Shown: positions 6,341-7,806 of the stretch, piece by piece
How the letters are laid out: each line of letters opens with the position of its first letter
Numbering within the stretch: the first letter of the stretch is position 1
Source: an uncultured Burkholderiaceae bacterium
GTDB lineage: Bacteria; Pseudomonadota; Gammaproteobacteria; Burkholderiales; Burkholderiaceae_F
NCBI GenBank assembly: GCA_937936215.1
Contig: CALGWX010000310.1
Coordinates: 1 to 7,806, forward strand
Length of the DNA: 7,806 bases
Direction of reading: 5' to 3'
Translations under genes and position numbers: made by a program
The notes under the pieces: model-generated
The model's database searches: none
What the model was told of the DNA's origin: nothing
Seen by the model: the letters and a program-made list of their open reading frames with translations, nothing else

Positions 6341-7059
6341 TGGCCTCGGCCGAGGCGCCCGCCGTCGCCGCGCCCGTGCTCGCGGTGCGCGCGCTCGACG
6401 CCTTCTACGGCAAGGCGCAGGCGCTGTTCGGGGTGACGCTCGACGTCGCGCCGGGCGAGGTGGTGGCGCTGGTCGGACGCAACGGCGCCGGCAAGTCGAC
6501 GTTGCTCAACAGTGTCATGGGGCTAGCGGCCGGGCGCGGCGAGATCGCGCTCGATGGCCGTCGCATCGACGCGCTGCCGGCGCACGCGCGGGCGCGCCTG
6601 GGCCTGGGCTACGTGCCGGAAGAACGCCGCATCTTTCCGGACCTGACGGTGCGCGAGAACCTGCGCGTAGGCAGTCGCGGCGGCGCCTTCGACCTCGAGG
6701 CGCTGCTGGCGCTGTTTCCCAACCTGCGCGAGATGCTCGACCGCCCCGGCGCCCAGATGAGCGGTGGCGAACAGCGGATGCTGGCGTTGGCGCGCACGCT
6801 GGCGGCGGGGCGGAGGCTGGTGCTGCTGGACGAGCCGTCGGAGGGCATCGCGCCGATCATCGTCGCGCGCCTGTCCGAGGCGGTGCGGGCAATGAAGCGG
6901 CAGGGGGTGGCGGTGCTGCTGTCGGAGCAGAACCCGCGTTTCGTGGCCGCGGTGGCCGACCGCGCCCTGCTGCTGCAGCAGGGGCGGGTGATCGGCCAGT
7001 CGCCGGTGGCAGAGCTTTCGCCGCTGTCGGAGGCGGTGCGGCGTGTCCTGGGGATCTGA
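6337..7059 (+). CDS. livF: LivF-type ABC transporter ATP-binding protein
   Basis: A 240-residue cytoplasmic ATPase, the partner of LivG in the importer. Walker A is GRNGAGKST (47-55). YVPEERRIFPDLTVRENL (92-109) is the hallmark Q-loop-side segment of LivF. The signature is MSGGEQ (141-146), Walker B is LVLLDEP (161-167), and EPSEGIAP (166-173) is a LivF fingerprint. At the switch position the sequence is SEQNPRF, with Gln198 in place of His; this is normal for LivF (VEQN in relatives) and not a defect. The first 14 residues are a Pro/Ala-rich lead before the ABC domain. ATG 6337 overlaps the livG stop (ATGA), so translation is probably coupled. ATG 6340 is the alternative start and removes one residue. 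Unlike LivG, all core ATPase motifs are intact. Confidence 0.93.
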   Translation: MMASAEAPAVAAPVLAVRALDAFYGKAQALFGVTLDVAPGEVVALVGRNGAGKSTLLNSVMGLAAGRGEIALDGRRIDALPAHARARLGLGYVPEERRIFPDLTVRENLRVGSRGGAFDLEALLALFPNLREMLDRPGAQMSGGEQRMLALARTLAAGRRLVLLDEPSEGIAPIIVARLSEAVRAMKRQGVAVLLSEQNPRFVAAVADRALLLQQGRVIGQSPVAELSPLSEAVRRVLGI

Positions 7060-7095
7060 CGCGCGGCCGGAGCCGGCCTCGCCGCGGGGCGCGTC
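7058..7095 (+). terminator. GC-rich hairpin at the livF stop codon, possible terminator
   Basis: GACGCGC (7058-7064) pairs with GCGCGTC (7089-7095). Directly inside it GGCCG-GAGC-CGGCC (7065-7078) forms a second perfect stem, leaving ten unpaired bases on the right arm. The structure begins within the livF stop codon. No run of T follows, so it is either a non-canonical terminator or an mRNA-stabilising 3' structure. Confidence 0.35.
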
Positions 7096-7214
7096 GGTCC
7101 ACCGCCGCCGCGATTGCCCGACAATGCGGCTGTCGCCGGGCCGCGGCAAAAGCGCGGGGCGGCGTGGCGGAAGGCGGCATCGCCCGGCCGCCGCGCCAGC
7201 CCGTTGGGCAGATC

Positions 7215-7220
7215 GAGGAG
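7215..7220 (+). promoter_or_regulatory. Ribosome binding site of the acyl-CoA dehydrogenase
   Basis: GAGGAG ends five bases before ATG 7226. An ATG at 7221 sits immediately after it in another frame (MRWISSF) and is too close to be used. The site therefore selects 7226, which gives the expected acyl-CoA dehydrogenase N-terminus. Confidence 0.75.
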
Positions 7221-7225
7221 ATGCG

Positions 7226-7806
7226 ATGGATTTCGAGTTTTCCGCCGAGGCGCAGGCCATGCAGCAGTCGCTGCGCCGCTTCATGGAGCGCGAAGTGCTG
7301 CCGGCCGACGAGGCGTGGTACCGCGTCGCCGACCGCGGCGAGCATCCGCTGGCGGTGGTCGAGCCGCTGAAGGCCAAGGCGCGCGCCGCCGGCCTGTGGA
7401 ACCTGTTCCTGCCGGGCCTGCGGCCCGACGAGCCGGGCACGCGGATGTCGAACCTCGACTACGCGCCGATGGCCGAGATCATGGGCCGCATCCCGTGGTC
7501 CTCCGAGGTGTTCAACTGCAACGCGCCGGACACCGGCAACATCGAGTTGCTGCACCTGGCGGCCACCGCCGCGCAGCGCGAGCGCTGGCTGAAGCCGCTG
7601 CTGGAGGGCACGATCCGCTCCGCCTTCTCGATGACCGAGCCGGACGTCGCCTCGTCGGACGCGACCAACATCCGCACCAGCATCCGCCGCGACGGCGACT
7701 CGTACGTGATCAACGGCCGCAAGTGGTTCATCACCAATGCCGCGCACCCGAACTGCAGGCTCACCATCGTGCTCGGCGTCAGCGACGAGCGGCCCGAGGC
7801 CGACCC
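7226..7806 (+). CDS. Acyl-CoA dehydrogenase, N-terminal part (runs off the window)
   Basis: The first 193 residues of an FAD-dependent acyl-CoA dehydrogenase, which introduces a 2,3-double bond into an acyl-CoA thioester and passes electrons to ETF. Residues 1-125 are the helical N-terminal domain (MDFEFSAEAQAMQQSLRRFM; NAPDTGNIELL at 99-109). The flavin- and substrate-binding beta domain begins with FSMTEPDVASSDATNI (134-149), followed by INGRKWFITNA (162-172). The DVASSDATNI form resembles the ACAD10/ACAD11-like branch more than the short- or medium-chain enzymes, but chain-length specificity cannot be told. The catalytic glutamate lies beyond the window. The gene is 166 bp after livF on the same strand and has its own ribosome binding site, so it may be a separate unit or the distal part of the liv operon. 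The link to the importer suggests catabolism of the imported compound. Confidence 0.92.
   Translation, partial: MDFEFSAEAQAMQQSLRRFMEREVLPADEAWYRVADRGEHPLAVVEPLKAKARAAGLWNLFLPGLRPDEPGTRMSNLDYAPMAEIMGRIPWSSEVFNCNAPDTGNIELLHLAATAAQRERWLKPLLEGTIRSAFSMTEPDVASSDATNIRTSIRRDGDSYVINGRKWFITNAAHPNCRLTIVLGVSDERPEAD

Noticed and set aside
6337..7059. Missing switch-loop histidine in LivF (SEQN)
   Set aside because: Gln at this position is usual in LivF proteins, so it is not a defect.
7111..7125. TTGCCC and GACAAT as a promoter for the dehydrogenase
   Set aside because: The two hexamers are practically adjacent, far from the roughly 17-bp spacing a sigma-70 promoter needs.
1..7806. CRISPR arrays, tRNA or rRNA genes, transposases, integrases, toxin-antitoxin or phage-defence genes
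   Set aside because: No regularly spaced repeats, no tRNA-like cloverleaf segment and no recognisable proteins of these types were found on either strand.

Overview
The window is GC-rich (roughly 70% by eye). All seven genes I can support, plus one gene tail, lie on the plus strand. Codon use with a strong G/C third position, a fused LivH-LivM permease and an adjacent acyl-CoA dehydrogenase suggest a betaproteobacterium (Rhodocyclales or Burkholderiales type). That placement is an inference from gene style, not from a marker gene.

Left part (1-2239): the last 43 codons of an unrecognised gene are followed by an ATP-grasp ligase-like protein (253-1620). Only 13 bp later comes an exported lipoprotein with a YHS domain (1634-2239). 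These two are probably cotranscribed. No substrate for the ligase can be read from the sequence.

Middle (2240-3601): a 303-bp gene-free stretch carries an 11-bp inverted repeat near its two ends and an imperfect 29-bp direct repeat inside. It is followed by a strong ribosome binding site and a secreted Ntn-type linear amide C-N hydrolase (choloylglycine hydrolase / penicillin acylase family). Its signal peptide ends exactly before the catalytic cysteine.

Right part (3602-7806): a compact branched-chain amino acid (HAAT/Liv) type ABC importer is encoded by a single fused LivH-LivM permease and the ATPases LivG and LivF, with 4-bp stop/start overlaps between them. No periplasmic binding protein is encoded in the window. 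A GC-rich hairpin starts at the livF stop codon. After a 166-bp gap comes the N-terminal part of an acyl-CoA dehydrogenase, which runs off the window. Together the hydrolase, importer and dehydrogenase would fit release, uptake and oxidation of an amide-linked or carboxylic compound, but this is a guess from proximity.

I did not find a clearly new biological system. The points most worth a second look are four: the Gly-to-Ala change in the LivG signature motif, an Asn-to-Asp change at a catalytic-site position of the Ntn hydrolase, an Asn-to-Thr change in the ATP-grasp metal motif, and the repeat-bearing segment at 2291-2529.
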